From an uncultured Collinsella sp. (GTDB taxonomy: Bacteria > Actinomycetota > Coriobacteriia > Coriobacteriales > Coriobacteriaceae), in the NCBI GenBank assembly GCA_902475445.1, contig CABRZN010000013.1, positions 1-28,751 on the forward strand: a stretch of DNA of 28,751 nt. The letters are read 5' to 3'. The notes below the pieces were generated by a model. The model made no database searches. It worked only from the letters and a program-made list of their open reading frames with translations, and had not been told where the DNA came from. Shown in pieces: positions 7,340-14,207 of the stretch. How positions within the stretch are numbered: the stretch's first letter is position 1; every line of letters begins with the position of its first letter. Both the position numbers and the translations under genes were made by a program.

Positions 7340-8530
7340 TTACTCAATGATCGTGGAGACGATGCCCGAACCGACGGTGTGGCCACCCTCGCGGATAGCG
7401 AAGCGCAGGCCCTCCTCCATGGCGATCGGGTGGATGAGGTCGCCCTCGATGGTGATGTGGTCACCAGGCATAGCCATCTCGGTGCCCTCGGGGAGCTTGA
7501 CCGTACCGGTAACGTCGGTGGTACGGAAGTAGAACTGAGGACGATAACCATCGAAGAACGGGGTGTGACGGCCGCCCTCCTCCTTGGTCAGAACGTAGAT
7601 CTCGCCGGTGAACTTGGTGTGCGGGGTAACCGAACCGGGCTTGCAGAGAACCTGGCCGCGCTCGATGTCCTCACGCTTGATGCCGCGGAGCAGCAGACCG
7701 ACGTTGTCGCCAGCCTCGCAGAAGTCCATGGACTTACGGAACATCTCGATACCGGTGACAACGGTGTTCTGGGTATCCTTGATGCCGACGATCTCGACGG
7801 GCTCGTTGAGCTTGAGCTCACCGCGCTCGACACGGCCGGTAGCAACGGTACCACGGCCGGAGATGGTCATAACGTCCTCAACAGCCATCAGGAAGGGGAG
7901 GTCGTTGTTACGAGCAGGCGTCGGGATGTACTCGTCGACAGCGTTCATGAGCTCGCGAATGGCGTCCATCCACTTGGCGTCGCCCTCGAGAGCGCCCAGA
8001 GCGGAACCACGGATGACGGGGATGTCATCGCCGGGGAAATCGTACTCGGAGAGGAGCTCACGGGTCTCCATCTCGACGAGGTCGATGAGCTCGTCATCGT
8101 CGACCATGTCGCACTTGTTCAGGAAGACGACGATGTAGGGAACGCCGACCTGACGGGCGAGCAGGATGTGCTCGCGGGTCTGAGCCATGGGGCCGTCGGT
8201 AGCGGCGATGACCAGGATAGCGCCGTCCATCTGAGCAGCACCGGTGATCATGTTCTTGACGTAGTCAGCGTGGCCCGGGCAGTCAACGTGAGCGTAGTGA
8301 CGGGCAGCAGTCTCGTACTCGACGTGGGAGACGGAGATCGTAATGCCGCGCTCGCGCTCCTCGGGAGCCTTGTCGATGTTCTCGAACGCAGTGAAGTCAG
8401 CCTTGCAGCCCTCGGTCTCGGAGAGAACCTTGGTGATGGCAGCGGTCAGCGTGGTCTTGCCGTGGTCGACGTGACCAATGGTGCCGATGTTAACATGCGG
8501 CTTAGTGCGCTCAAACTTCTCTTTGGCCAT
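7340..8530 (-). CDS. tuf: Translation elongation factor Tu
   Basis: A 396-residue GTPase that delivers aminoacyl-tRNA to the ribosome. All G motifs are present: GHVDHGKTT (P loop), the T of the RGITI switch, DCPGHADYV, NKCD and the GSALGAL stretch. Domains 2 and 3 follow (for example GRGTVATGRVERG and GGRHTPFF). The start at 8530 (MAKEKFERTKPH) is fixed by GAGGAGGG a few bases upstream and by family alignment; the frame extends further upstream but not with EF-Tu-like sequence. It is preceded by three tRNA genes on the same strand, as in the E. coli tufB operon. Confidence 0.98.
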   Translation of the reverse strand: MAKEKFERTKPHVNIGTIGHVDHGKTTLTAAITKVLSETEGCKADFTAFENIDKAPEERERGITISVSHVEYETAARHYAHVDCPGHADYVKNMITGAAQMDGAILVIAATDGPMAQTREHILLARQVGVPYIVVFLNKCDMVDDDELIDLVEMETRELLSEYDFPGDDIPVIRGSALGALEGDAKWMDAIRELMNAVDEYIPTPARNNDLPFLMAVEDVMTISGRGTVATGRVERGELKLNEPVEIVGIKDTQNTVVTGIEMFRKSMDFCEAGDNVGLLLRGIKREDIERGQVLCKPGSVTPHTKFTGEIYVLTKEEGGRHTPFFDGYRPQFYFRTTDVTGTVKLPEGTEMAMPGDHITIEGDLIHPIAMEEGLRFAIREGGHTVGSGIVSTIIE

Positions 8531-8584
8531 AAAGCCCTCCTCTAAACAGGTCGTCCCCGGACGGGACTTTGCCTTTATACCATA

Positions 8585-8615
8585 GTGGCCTCTCAACATA
8601 CTATTGAGAAGCCAC
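8585..8615 (-). other. Hairpin between tRNA-Met and tuf
   Basis: Two stem blocks, GTGGC/GCCAC (8585-8589 with 8611-8615) and TCTCAA/TTGAGA (8591-8596 with 8604-8609), are separated by one mismatch, with a 7-base loop. No T run follows on the - strand. It is a likely cleavage or mRNA-stability structure between the last tRNA and tuf. Confidence 0.45.
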
Positions 8616-8626
8616 CGTGTTACCTA

Positions 8627-8703
8627 TGGTAGCGGTGACTGGATTCGAACCAGTGACGCCACGGGTATGAACCGTGTGCTCTAACCAACTGAGCTACACC
8701 GCC
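8627..8703 (-). tRNA. tRNA-Met (CAT), elongator type
   Basis: A 77-base cloverleaf with acceptor GGCGGTG/CACCGCT, anticodon loop TTCATAC and encoded CCA. The anticodon stem is CACGG/CCGTG, without the three G-C pairs of initiator tRNA, so elongator Met is favoured. A CAT-anticodon tRNA-Ile cannot be fully excluded. Confidence 0.93.
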
Positions 8704-8706
8704 GGA

Positions 8707-8782
8707 TGGAGCCTGCAACCAGACTTGAACTGGTGACCTCTTCGTTACCAACGAAGTGCTCTACCGACTGAGCTATACAGGC
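8707..8782 (-). tRNA. tRNA-Thr (GGT)
   Basis: A 76-base cloverleaf with acceptor GCCTGTA/TGCAGGC, anticodon loop TTGGTAA in a CTTCG/CGAAG stem, and encoded CCA. It is three bases from tRNA-Met and ten from tRNA-Tyr. Confidence 0.96.
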
Positions 8783-8792
8783 ACTTGACGGG

Positions 8793-8874
8793 TGGGAGCT
8801 ATAGGATTCGAACCTATGTAGGCAGAGCCAACGGGTTTACAGCCCGTCCCCATTAACCACTCGGGCAAACTCCC
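8793..8874 (-). tRNA. tRNA-Tyr (GTA)
   Basis: An 82-base class II tRNA with a long variable arm, acceptor GGGAGTT/AGCTCCC and anticodon loop CTGTAAA. The bases after the discriminator A read CCC, so unlike its two neighbours the CCA end is not encoded. It is the first gene of the tRNA-tuf transcript. Confidence 0.95.
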
Positions 8875-8936
8875 AATCGTTCAAGTATCCGCAGGTCCTT
8901 TGGTCTTTTGGACCGCCGCCCCCGCGAACGAAGAAG

Positions 8937-8966
8937 ATAATACGATGCCACCTTGGGGGCTGTCAA
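8937..8966 (-). promoter_or_regulatory. Promoter for the tRNA-Tyr/Thr/Met-tuf operon
   Basis: On the - strand a perfect TTGACA (8966-8961) and TATTAT (8942-8937) are 18 bases apart. Transcription should start near 8930, about 55 bases before tRNA-Tyr. The leader contains a GGTCC/GGACC hairpin. The upstream block GAGGTTTTCG is shared with the rpmG promoter. Confidence 0.75.
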
Positions 8967-9204
8967 CGAAAACCTCTAGATACACGGTGCCGGGCGTATC
9001 TATATGCTTTTGACCTGCGGTTTTGCTGAGTTTGGATATGAAGGACGGTGAATTTGCATATAGCGGTGACATTTCCCGAGGGAACACTTTGGCGTAGTGG
9101 AGTGAGCCTGCAGAATATTACTTCGATAACGACTCATTTGCACCTATATATAGGTCGAGATCGGGCTTCCCTGACAGAAGATTGCTCTTCCCAGGCAAAA
9201 TCGA

Positions 9205-9292
9205 GCGTGGATTGTCTTCCACTTTGCCGTGCCATCGAGTCCAAAGTGGCAGATTATCCACGCTCATTCACTAAGCGGAAGATTTTCCACAC
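9205..9292. repeat. Three related 18-mers with DnaA-box-like cores
   Basis: Copies lie at 9205-9222 (- strand, GTGGAAGACAATCCACGC), 9246-9263 (+, GTGGCAGATTATCCACGC) and 9275-9292 (+, GCGGAAGATTTTCCACAC). The first two face each other and form a nested inverted repeat (GAGCGTGGAT 9203-9212 with its complement 9256-9265, and CCACTTTG 9219-9226 with 9242-9249). The cores TTATCCACG and TTTTCCACA each differ by one base from TTATCCACA, the DnaA box. Whether DnaA or another protein binds is unknown. Confidence 0.6.
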
Positions 9293-9348
9293 CCGTTCGT
9301 CCGAAAATTCTCGCTCGACCAGGATGACTGGGGCCGGCCCGGCCTTTG

Positions 9349-9563
9349 TCTCGATCTGTAACATTTAGAGAACATTTTCTCCCCTATCTGTTGCAGATCG
9401 AGATATTACGCAGAGACCCCAGCTTACGTCTCATTCTGTAACAGCTAGAACGGTTTTCGGCCTCTTCGTGTTACAGATCAAGATGTTATCGGCCAACCCG
9501 TCTTAACATCTCAATCTGTAACAGCTTGAAGAGAAATGCCGGTCTAGATGTTACAGATTGAGA
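9349..9563. repeat. Array of three 55-bp palindromes with an 80-nt period
   Basis: Left arms (consensus TCTCAATCTGTAAC) start at 9349, 9429 and 9509; right arms (GTTACAGATTGAGA) start at 9390, 9470 and 9550. The offsets are therefore exact: 27 bases inside each palindrome and 25 between palindromes. Unit 3 pairs perfectly over 14 bp, unit 1 has one mismatch and unit 2 three. Inner and between-unit sequences differ between copies, except that units 2 and 3 share AGCTNGAA after the left arm. Some arms extend further, to GATGTTA. The array follows the 3' end of the DUF262 gene. It could be a binding-site array, a multi-hairpin RNA or a small mobile repeat; I do not know which. Confidence 0.8.
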
Positions 9564-9608
9564 TTGAATCGTTTGGGCCGAATGTCCCCACGTATTGGCT
9601 GGCGGTCA

Positions 9609-11459
9609 CTAGAACTCAATCTCGTCAAAGTCAAAAGCTTTCAAAGTGAGTCCAACGAGCTTGTCTGTGCGCTCCTGAATCTGTTCGCTGGTCCAGGTAT
9701 CCGTGTTTACCAACTCGTCGTTCAGGTTCAACCCGTTGCGGTATCCGACATTCGCCCCGTTGACATCCTTGCGGTCTCGCTTGGTCACAAAGGGCATGTT
9801 GCTCAGCTTTGAGTTATATCCGGTAATGGTTAGATTTCCAAGCGTGTGGACCTGTTTCTCCTGCACCTCAATCGCCTTAGACATGTCGCCGTCCGCAACC
9901 ATCTTCACCCATTCATCTGGAATGTTCTTGCCCTGAGGGAAGATGTGCTCGATTGTCCAGACGTAGTTTCCGGAGGCGTATCGATCCCAAAGTGGCTTCA
10001 TCTCTTTCGTAACGCTCGGAGATGCAATAACAGTAAGGATGTAGCGCGTCATATCGGGATTGACGTCGTAAATCGGCCCCTCAAGACGTTCTTTGAAGGA
10101 AGCGTCACTGGCAGACACGTCGACGAGGCGCTTCTTGATGTACTCCGCGGCTGCAATGCCCTTGAGACCCTCGCTTTCGAGGCTCTCGCAAATACTGATG
10201 AAGAGTCTCTCTAGGTCACGTGTGGGAGGCGTATCGGTGAGACTGCGTCGAACAAAGAAGCAGACGAGGAGCTTAACAAGAAGCGCGAGGGTTTCATCTT
10301 TTAGCTCCAACTGGTCCTGTTTCTTGAAGAGGAACAGCAGCATCAGGTAAGATGCGACGCCCTGCGCTCTCGAAAGCTCCAAAAGCTGATGCGAAAGCTC
10401 GGAATCCGGGCTCTCTTGATCGAGCCCAATGATCTTCGAGTAGAGTGCGGAATTCTCGGTCAGCTCGTCCAACACCTTAAGGGCGCCGTCATCAGATTCC
10501 ATCCGCTTCTCGTAGATTTTCAGAAGGTTGGAACGCGTGGCAACAGAACCGAGAGGGAGTTGGGAACCAGATTCGCCGATAAATGGCTTGTTCACCTCCC
10601 GGCGGAAGGCGTCGTAGTTCTGGCGGAAGAAGCGCTCCTGCGTCTTGTAGTCATCGCCGAGATTGTGGAGCACTTCCTGCCAGCGCTCAAAGTAATAGTC
10701 GAGCTGCTCGTCATCCACCCCGGCAACCTTGCCAAGAAGCATGTTCTTGATGAGGTCGACGGCGCTCAAGGGAACACCACGGTTGTTAAGGGACGCGAAC
10801 AAGGTGTAGGCGTCAGCATGGCTATCGACGGTAATCTGAACCACGACCGCCGAGCACACCAACCTGCAGATATCAAGCAGGCAGCGAACGCACTCGATTC
10901 CGTCCCTGCCCTCAACGTCCTCACCCAGTCGATCGTAAAAATAGTTGAATGCCTTAGACATCTTTCTCAGACCGAGGAACTTCGGCTTCTGCATAACCGC
11001 ATCTAGGCCGATATGCTCCTTCAAGATCCAGCGGTAATCCTCAAGGTTATGATTCTGGACCTGAGGAATAACACGTGTCTTTGACTTGTCAGATTTCAAG
11101 ATCAGACGATTGCGCAGGGGTCGGATATCGTCCAACATCATGTCGCCATCGATAGAATCCTTATGTTCCATGATGCGAGCATAGACAGCGGCAAGGAAAA
11201 GGCTGAGCGTCGTCAGACGTTGCTGGCCATCGATAACTTCATAGTGAATGGTATCCCTCTTGGAATCCACAGTCCCGTTCACGACAATAAACGAGCCCAG
11301 GAAGTAGCCAGCGTCGTTTTGGGTGATATCATCATAGAGATTCGCCCAGTCGCGCTGATTCCAAGTGTATTCGCGCTGGTAACGAGGAATGTCATAGATT
11401 TTTAGCATATCGGTCGACAGAATATTGGCAACCGTTGGGTCCTCTACGCTATTAATCAT
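9609..11459 (-). CDS. DUF262/DUF1524 protein, GmrSD-like type IV restriction nuclease
   Basis: The 616-residue protein starts with a DUF262 domain: PRYQREYTW (about 25-33), FLGSFIVV (53-60) and the nucleotide-binding motif VIDGQQRLTT (75-84). It ends with a DUF1524 His-Me-finger nuclease domain: TIEHIFPQ with H505, then LGNLTIT near 540 and SNMPFVTKRD. GmrSD-type enzymes cut modified phage DNA using nucleotide hydrolysis, and relatives such as SspE act in phosphorothioate-based defence. As a lone gene with both halves fused, it fits a standalone modification-dependent restriction enzyme. The start at 11459 is chosen because AAAGGA lies six bases before it; an in-frame ATG 15 bases upstream has no such site. 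It lies between tRNA genes in an accessory stretch. Confidence 0.88.
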   Translation of the reverse strand: MINSVEDPTVANILSTDMLKIYDIPRYQREYTWNQRDWANLYDDITQNDAGYFLGSFIVVNGTVDSKRDTIHYEVIDGQQRLTTLSLFLAAVYARIMEHKDSIDGDMMLDDIRPLRNRLILKSDKSKTRVIPQVQNHNLEDYRWILKEHIGLDAVMQKPKFLGLRKMSKAFNYFYDRLGEDVEGRDGIECVRCLLDICRLVCSAVVVQITVDSHADAYTLFASLNNRGVPLSAVDLIKNMLLGKVAGVDDEQLDYYFERWQEVLHNLGDDYKTQERFFRQNYDAFRREVNKPFIGESGSQLPLGSVATRSNLLKIYEKRMESDDGALKVLDELTENSALYSKIIGLDQESPDSELSHQLLELSRAQGVASYLMLLFLFKKQDQLELKDETLALLVKLLVCFFVRRSLTDTPPTRDLERLFISICESLESEGLKGIAAAEYIKKRLVDVSASDASFKERLEGPIYDVNPDMTRYILTVIASPSVTKEMKPLWDRYASGNYVWTIEHIFPQGKNIPDEWVKMVADGDMSKAIEVQEKQVHTLGNLTITGYNSKLSNMPFVTKRDRKDVNGANVGYRNGLNLNDELVNTDTWTSEQIQERTDKLVGLTLKAFDFDEIEF

Positions 11460-11781
11460 TATGAGTCCTTTCAATCGCCTTGCTCACAAACGACGGGAAG
11501 CCCTTGTCGCTCTTGACTTCTCGCGCCGAATTAAATCTAGACCATAGTAATACCCATGGGCTACAGGAAAGAGAATCGTGCACGGTGCGCAATCTTTCGA
11601 GAAGCAGCATCGGAGCTCTCGGCACCTTGGTCACTTTCCGCCCTATCCCAGCTGGAGACACAAAGCCCAAAACTCTAATGGAGACAGCAACTGTAAGCTT
11701 GGCTTTTCCCGCTTCATTGCACGCATTTATTGACATTGGACATCGGTCACAAAACACACATAAATGCAATTCCGATTTAAT
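11460..11781. other. Upstream region of the DUF262 gene, no clear gene
   Basis: About 320 bases with no recognisable gene. A - strand frame (11452-11769, 105 codons) runs through it and overlaps the DUF262 start by eight bases; its last part, SDKGFPSFVSKAIER, reads like protein, but it has no good start or known domain and may be a gene remnant. A promoter for the DUF262 gene is expected here; TATTACTAT-like sequence near 11547 is the best candidate, without a good -35. Confidence 0.4.
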
Positions 11782-11812
11782 TGTTGCATGTTTGTTGCAT
11801 CAGCTGTTGCAT
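11782..11812. repeat. Three TGTTGCAT iterons at 11-12 base spacing
   Basis: TGTTGCAT occurs at 11782-11789, 11793-11800 and 11805-11812, about one helical turn apart, with an inverted ATGCAA just upstream near 11764. The spacing would place all copies on one face of the DNA, as in cooperative binding sites. They lie between the tRNA-Thr terminator and the DUF262 gene. Confidence 0.5.
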
Positions 11813-11820
11813 GAAAACGC

Positions 11821-11846
11821 AAAATCGGGAGCCATACGGCCCCCGA
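11821..11846 (-). terminator. Rho-independent terminator of tRNA-Thr(TGT)
   Basis: Read on the - strand, TCGGGGGCC and GGCTCCCGA (11846-11838 and 11833-11825) form a 9-bp stem with one G-T pair and a GTAT loop, followed by TTTT. It lies 14 bases beyond the tRNA. Confidence 0.8.
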
Positions 11847-11860
11847 CCTGCGAAAACTCA

Positions 11861-11935
11861 TGGAGCCAGTGACAGGAATCGAACCTGCAACCCACTGATT
11901 ACAAATCAGTTGCGCTACCGTTGCGCCACACTGGC
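11861..11935 (-). tRNA. tRNA-Thr (TGT)
   Basis: A 75-base cloverleaf with acceptor GCCAGTG/CACTGGC, anticodon loop TTTGTAA in an ACTGA/TCAGT stem, T loop TTCGATT and encoded CCA. It stands alone with its own terminator. tRNA genes often serve as integration sites, but no repeated copy of its 3' end was found nearby. Confidence 0.96.
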
Positions 11936-12088
11936 ACACTTGGCGCTTTCGCGCGAAGCCTGTTAAGAATAAAGGAATTGCGGACGGGGCGCAACAGGCC
12001 GCACGGCGTTATACAAATATGCAAAATCCAGCAACAACAGGTACCAGGCCCGTTCATTTCTGTCAGTTCGCCCTCAATCTTAAAACCA

Positions 12089-12148
12089 TTCGTCAAAACG
12101 AATAGTTTCAATTACAATTGACTATATTAAACTATTCGTTTTGGCGAA
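12089..12148 (+). promoter_or_regulatory. Large inverted operator upstream of the HTH-kinase gene
   Basis: Two 20-base arms (12089-12108 and 12129-12148) are complementary at 19 of 20 positions and separated by 20 bases. Each arm contains a smaller dyad, AAACGAATAGTTT at 12096-12108 and AAACTATTCGTTT at 12129-12141, so there are two facing copies of one site. The spacer holds AT-rich promoter-like sequence (TATATT at 12123-12128). The right arm runs into the ribosome-binding site GAAGG (12146-12150), so a bound protein, or the RNA hairpin itself, could block expression. Autoregulation by the product's own HTH is inferred. Confidence 0.7.
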
Positions 12149-12158
12149 GGGTTTCGCG

Positions 12159-13499
12159 ATGTTGACTACAAAGGAAGCAGCCGAGCTGCTCGGCATCACC
12201 CCGCGCAGAGTGCAGGAGCTCATTAAGAACGGCGCGCTGACCGCCCGAAAGGCCTCTGGCGTGTGGCTTATCGACAAAGGCAGCGTCGACACGCGACTCT
12301 GCTCCGTGACCAAAACGGGGGGACGTCCCCGCCGCGGCCACGGTAAGAGCGAGATCGCATTCACCCTCATGAACCGCACGCACGAAGTGGCCCAGCTGGT
12401 CTACAGCACATCGCGAAAAGACTTTACCCACATCGGTGCCGACATCGATTACATCCACGCCCCTATTGGAGTACTTGGCCCCAATAGTCCCGTGTCGCTC
12501 GACTCTTTCCGCATTTGGTGGCGAGGCCGCGGTATCCCGCTCGCACGCATTGGACTAGCCTCCCTGCTTGCAGAAGCCGCAGTCGATGTTCCCGATGAAC
12601 TCATCCAGCGAAATCTTGGCCTCTCCTTATCCGACCAGTATTGGATTAGGCCCCAAGACTCCGGTCTCGCGTGGGAGGATATCAATTTCTTCAATAATGC
12701 TTTTGACGACGTCTCTCTGTCCATCGCGCCCTTCGCCCCAGAGGGCAAGGCGGCTGCCGCAAAGCCCGACAACACCTCGGACGGCAATCTTCAAAAGTAC
12801 TGGACATGCGAGGGTGACCGTCGAATCCTCCACAAGGCAGGTGCGCATCTAAACCAGGAACCCTATAACGAGATGGTGGCGACCGCACTTCACCGTCGCA
12901 TCCTAAACGCTTGCGATTATGTACCCTATTCGCTCGAAGGCGCGGGTACTTCTGCCTTGAGCACATGCAACGTCTTCTTAACTGACGAAGAAGAATATGT
13001 CCCTGCGTTCTATGTAAACCAGCATGCAAATGCAGACGAGCGACTAACCGATTACGAACGGTATGTAGCAAACTGCGAGGAGCTTGGAGCGACAGATATA
13101 AAAGGCGCCCTTGACCGCATGATCGTATGCGATGACATCATTGCTAACTACGATCGTCATTGGCGCAACTTCGGCCTCGTGCGAAACGTCAACTCACTGG
13201 TCTGCAGACCAGCCCCCATCTTCGATTCGGGCTCATCACTCTGGTGCAACATATCACTAGAGGAGCTTAGGGCGGGAGAGCACAGTTTTACCAGTGCACA
13301 ATTTCATTCAAGCCCCGCCAAACAAATGTTGCTCGTCGAGGACATGGGCTGGTTTGACGGCAACAAGCTCGAGGGTTTCGTTGACGAGGCAATCGAAATC
13401 CTATCCAAAAACGACGCTCTTACAGCAAGACTGCCTTATCTAAAAGAGGCGCTAACATGGCGCCTCGAAAGAATGATCGACATCGCTGAATGGAGTTAG
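12159..13499 (+). CDS. HTH-domain/HipA-like kinase fusion protein
   Basis: A 446-residue protein. Residues 1-45 are an excisionase/MerR-type helix-turn-helix (TTKEAAELLGITPRRVQELI). Residues about 60-200 are not recognised. From about 200 the sequence follows the HipA/CtkA kinase fold: a glycine loop (DNTSDGNLQKYW, 204-215), a candidate ATP lysine (ILHK, K226), a helix glutamate (near E238), the catalytic loop NYDRHWRNFG (330-339, D332 and N337) and a metal-binding PIFDSGS (D356). The ATG at 12159 is chosen for GAAGG eight bases upstream; TTG at 12141 is possible. No separate HipB partner gene is adjacent, so the DNA-binding and kinase functions appear to be in one chain. A toxin or phage-defence kinase role is inference. 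Confidence 0.75.
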   Translation: MLTTKEAAELLGITPRRVQELIKNGALTARKASGVWLIDKGSVDTRLCSVTKTGGRPRRGHGKSEIAFTLMNRTHEVAQLVYSTSRKDFTHIGADIDYIHAPIGVLGPNSPVSLDSFRIWWRGRGIPLARIGLASLLAEAAVDVPDELIQRNLGLSLSDQYWIRPQDSGLAWEDINFFNNAFDDVSLSIAPFAPEGKAAAAKPDNTSDGNLQKYWTCEGDRRILHKAGAHLNQEPYNEMVATALHRRILNACDYVPYSLEGAGTSALSTCNVFLTDEEEYVPAFYVNQHANADERLTDYERYVANCEELGATDIKGALDRMIVCDDIIANYDRHWRNFGLVRNVNSLVCRPAPIFDSGSSLWCNISLEELRAGEHSFTSAQFHSSPAKQMLLVEDMGWFDGNKLEGFVDEAIEILSKNDALTARLPYLKEALTWRLERMIDIAEWS

Positions 13500-13525
13500 C
13501 GAGACAGCATCGCTCCGCCAACTCC
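13492..13525. terminator. Weak stem-loop between convergent genes
   Basis: GGAGTT-AGCG (13492-13501) can pair with CGCT (13511-13514) and AACTCC (13520-13525) with a CCGCC bulge. It spans the kinase stop and the last bases before the yacP end. No T run is present, so termination here is uncertain. Confidence 0.3.
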
Positions 13526-13526
13526 C

Positions 13527-14204
13527 CTACCTCCCGCGCAGAGCCTTGAGCTTGGCCAGTGCCTCGGGGCTCAGGCGGCTGCCCAGGGTCATCTTGATCT
13601 GCGGAGCTTCCTCTGCCTCGTGTACGTCGTTATCGATCTGCTTGATCTCGTCCACCAGCATGCGGCTCGAAATGCGCGTAACACCTTTGCCCATGACGAC
13701 GGCCTGGATTGTGCCGTCGCTCGATACCACGGAGCACGCGCGGCCCTCCTCACGTGCCTCGATGCAGAGCTTCTGCACCACGGTATCGGCAGAGACGCCC
13801 GTCGGCGAAAACTCGATGCGCACGCCGCGGGCCGGCAGGTTGGGGCGCTCGCTGGAGATATTGCCCGCGCCGTCGAACACGATCACGGCCTCGTAGCGGC
13901 CCTGGGCAAAGGCGGCGACGTCGTTGATGAGGGCGGTGCGCGCCATATCGTGAACGTCGCTGGAATACGGGTCGTCGGAATGGTCGTACACGAGTTTTTC
14001 GTAGCGCGGCGTGCAGTGAATCACGTTGTAGCCGTCGACCACTAACAGCTCGGGCTTATTAGAGTGCACCGTCGAGACCGGATCGGCGATGGCCTGCGCA
14101 AACGCATTGCCGCCCACACCATAGGTCGCGGCCGAGACAATCGGCTTGGCCGAGCCTTCGCCAAAACGCTTGGCCTTGGACTTGGCGCGGTTCTTCTTGG
14201 ACAT
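13527..14204 (-). CDS. yacP: NYN-domain endoribonuclease YacP/Rae1
   Basis: A 225-residue product. After a basic N terminus, the NYN/PIN-like domain begins with VVDGYNVIHC (about 55-64, D57) and continues with VFDGAG and SADTVVQKL, whose acidic residues would bind metal. In Bacillus the homologue Rae1 enters the ribosomal A site and cuts certain mRNAs during translation. The gene follows rlmB by three bases with the order cysS-rlmB-yacP, as in Bacillus. A GGGAGGAG site lies before the ATG and overlaps the end of rlmB. The basic 25-residue N-terminal extension and the C-terminal helix are more variable. Confidence 0.88.
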   Translation of the reverse strand: MSKKNRAKSKAKRFGEGSAKPIVSAATYGVGGNAFAQAIADPVSTVHSNKPELLVVDGYNVIHCTPRYEKLVYDHSDDPYSSDVHDMARTALINDVAAFAQGRYEAVIVFDGAGNISSERPNLPARGVRIEFSPTGVSADTVVQKLCIEAREEGRACSVVSSDGTIQAVVMGKGVTRISSRMLVDEIKQIDNDVHEAEEAPQIKMTLGSRLSPEALAKLKALRGR

Positions 14205-14207
14205 GCG

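Larger units (their letters stand above)
8977..9608. other. Gene-free stretch with repeats between the tuf promoter and the DUF262 gene
   Basis: About 630 bases carry no frame that looks coding. The stretch holds two kinds of repeat, listed separately: three DnaA-box-like 18-mers at 9205-9292 and an 80-nt-period palindrome array at 9349-9563. A 10-bp perfect palindrome (GGGCCGGCCC) lies between them, near 9331. The 3' end of the DUF262 gene is 45 bases beyond the array. Confidence 0.7.

Noticed and set aside
9205..9292. Replication origin
   Set aside because: No dnaA or dnaN gene is present, and three near-consensus boxes without an AT-rich unwinding stretch are not enough.
9048..9368. A 106-codon + strand frame in the repeat-rich gap
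   Set aside because: It runs through the inverted 18-mers and into the first palindrome arm, has no ribosome-binding site and no protein-like pattern.
9349..9563. CRISPR array
   Set aside because: Arms alternate in direction, are only 14 bases with mismatches, and no cas genes are near; it is reported as a palindrome array instead.
11861..11935. tRNA-Thr(TGT) as an integration site of a genomic island
   Set aside because: No second copy of the tRNA 3' end and no integrase gene were found in the window.
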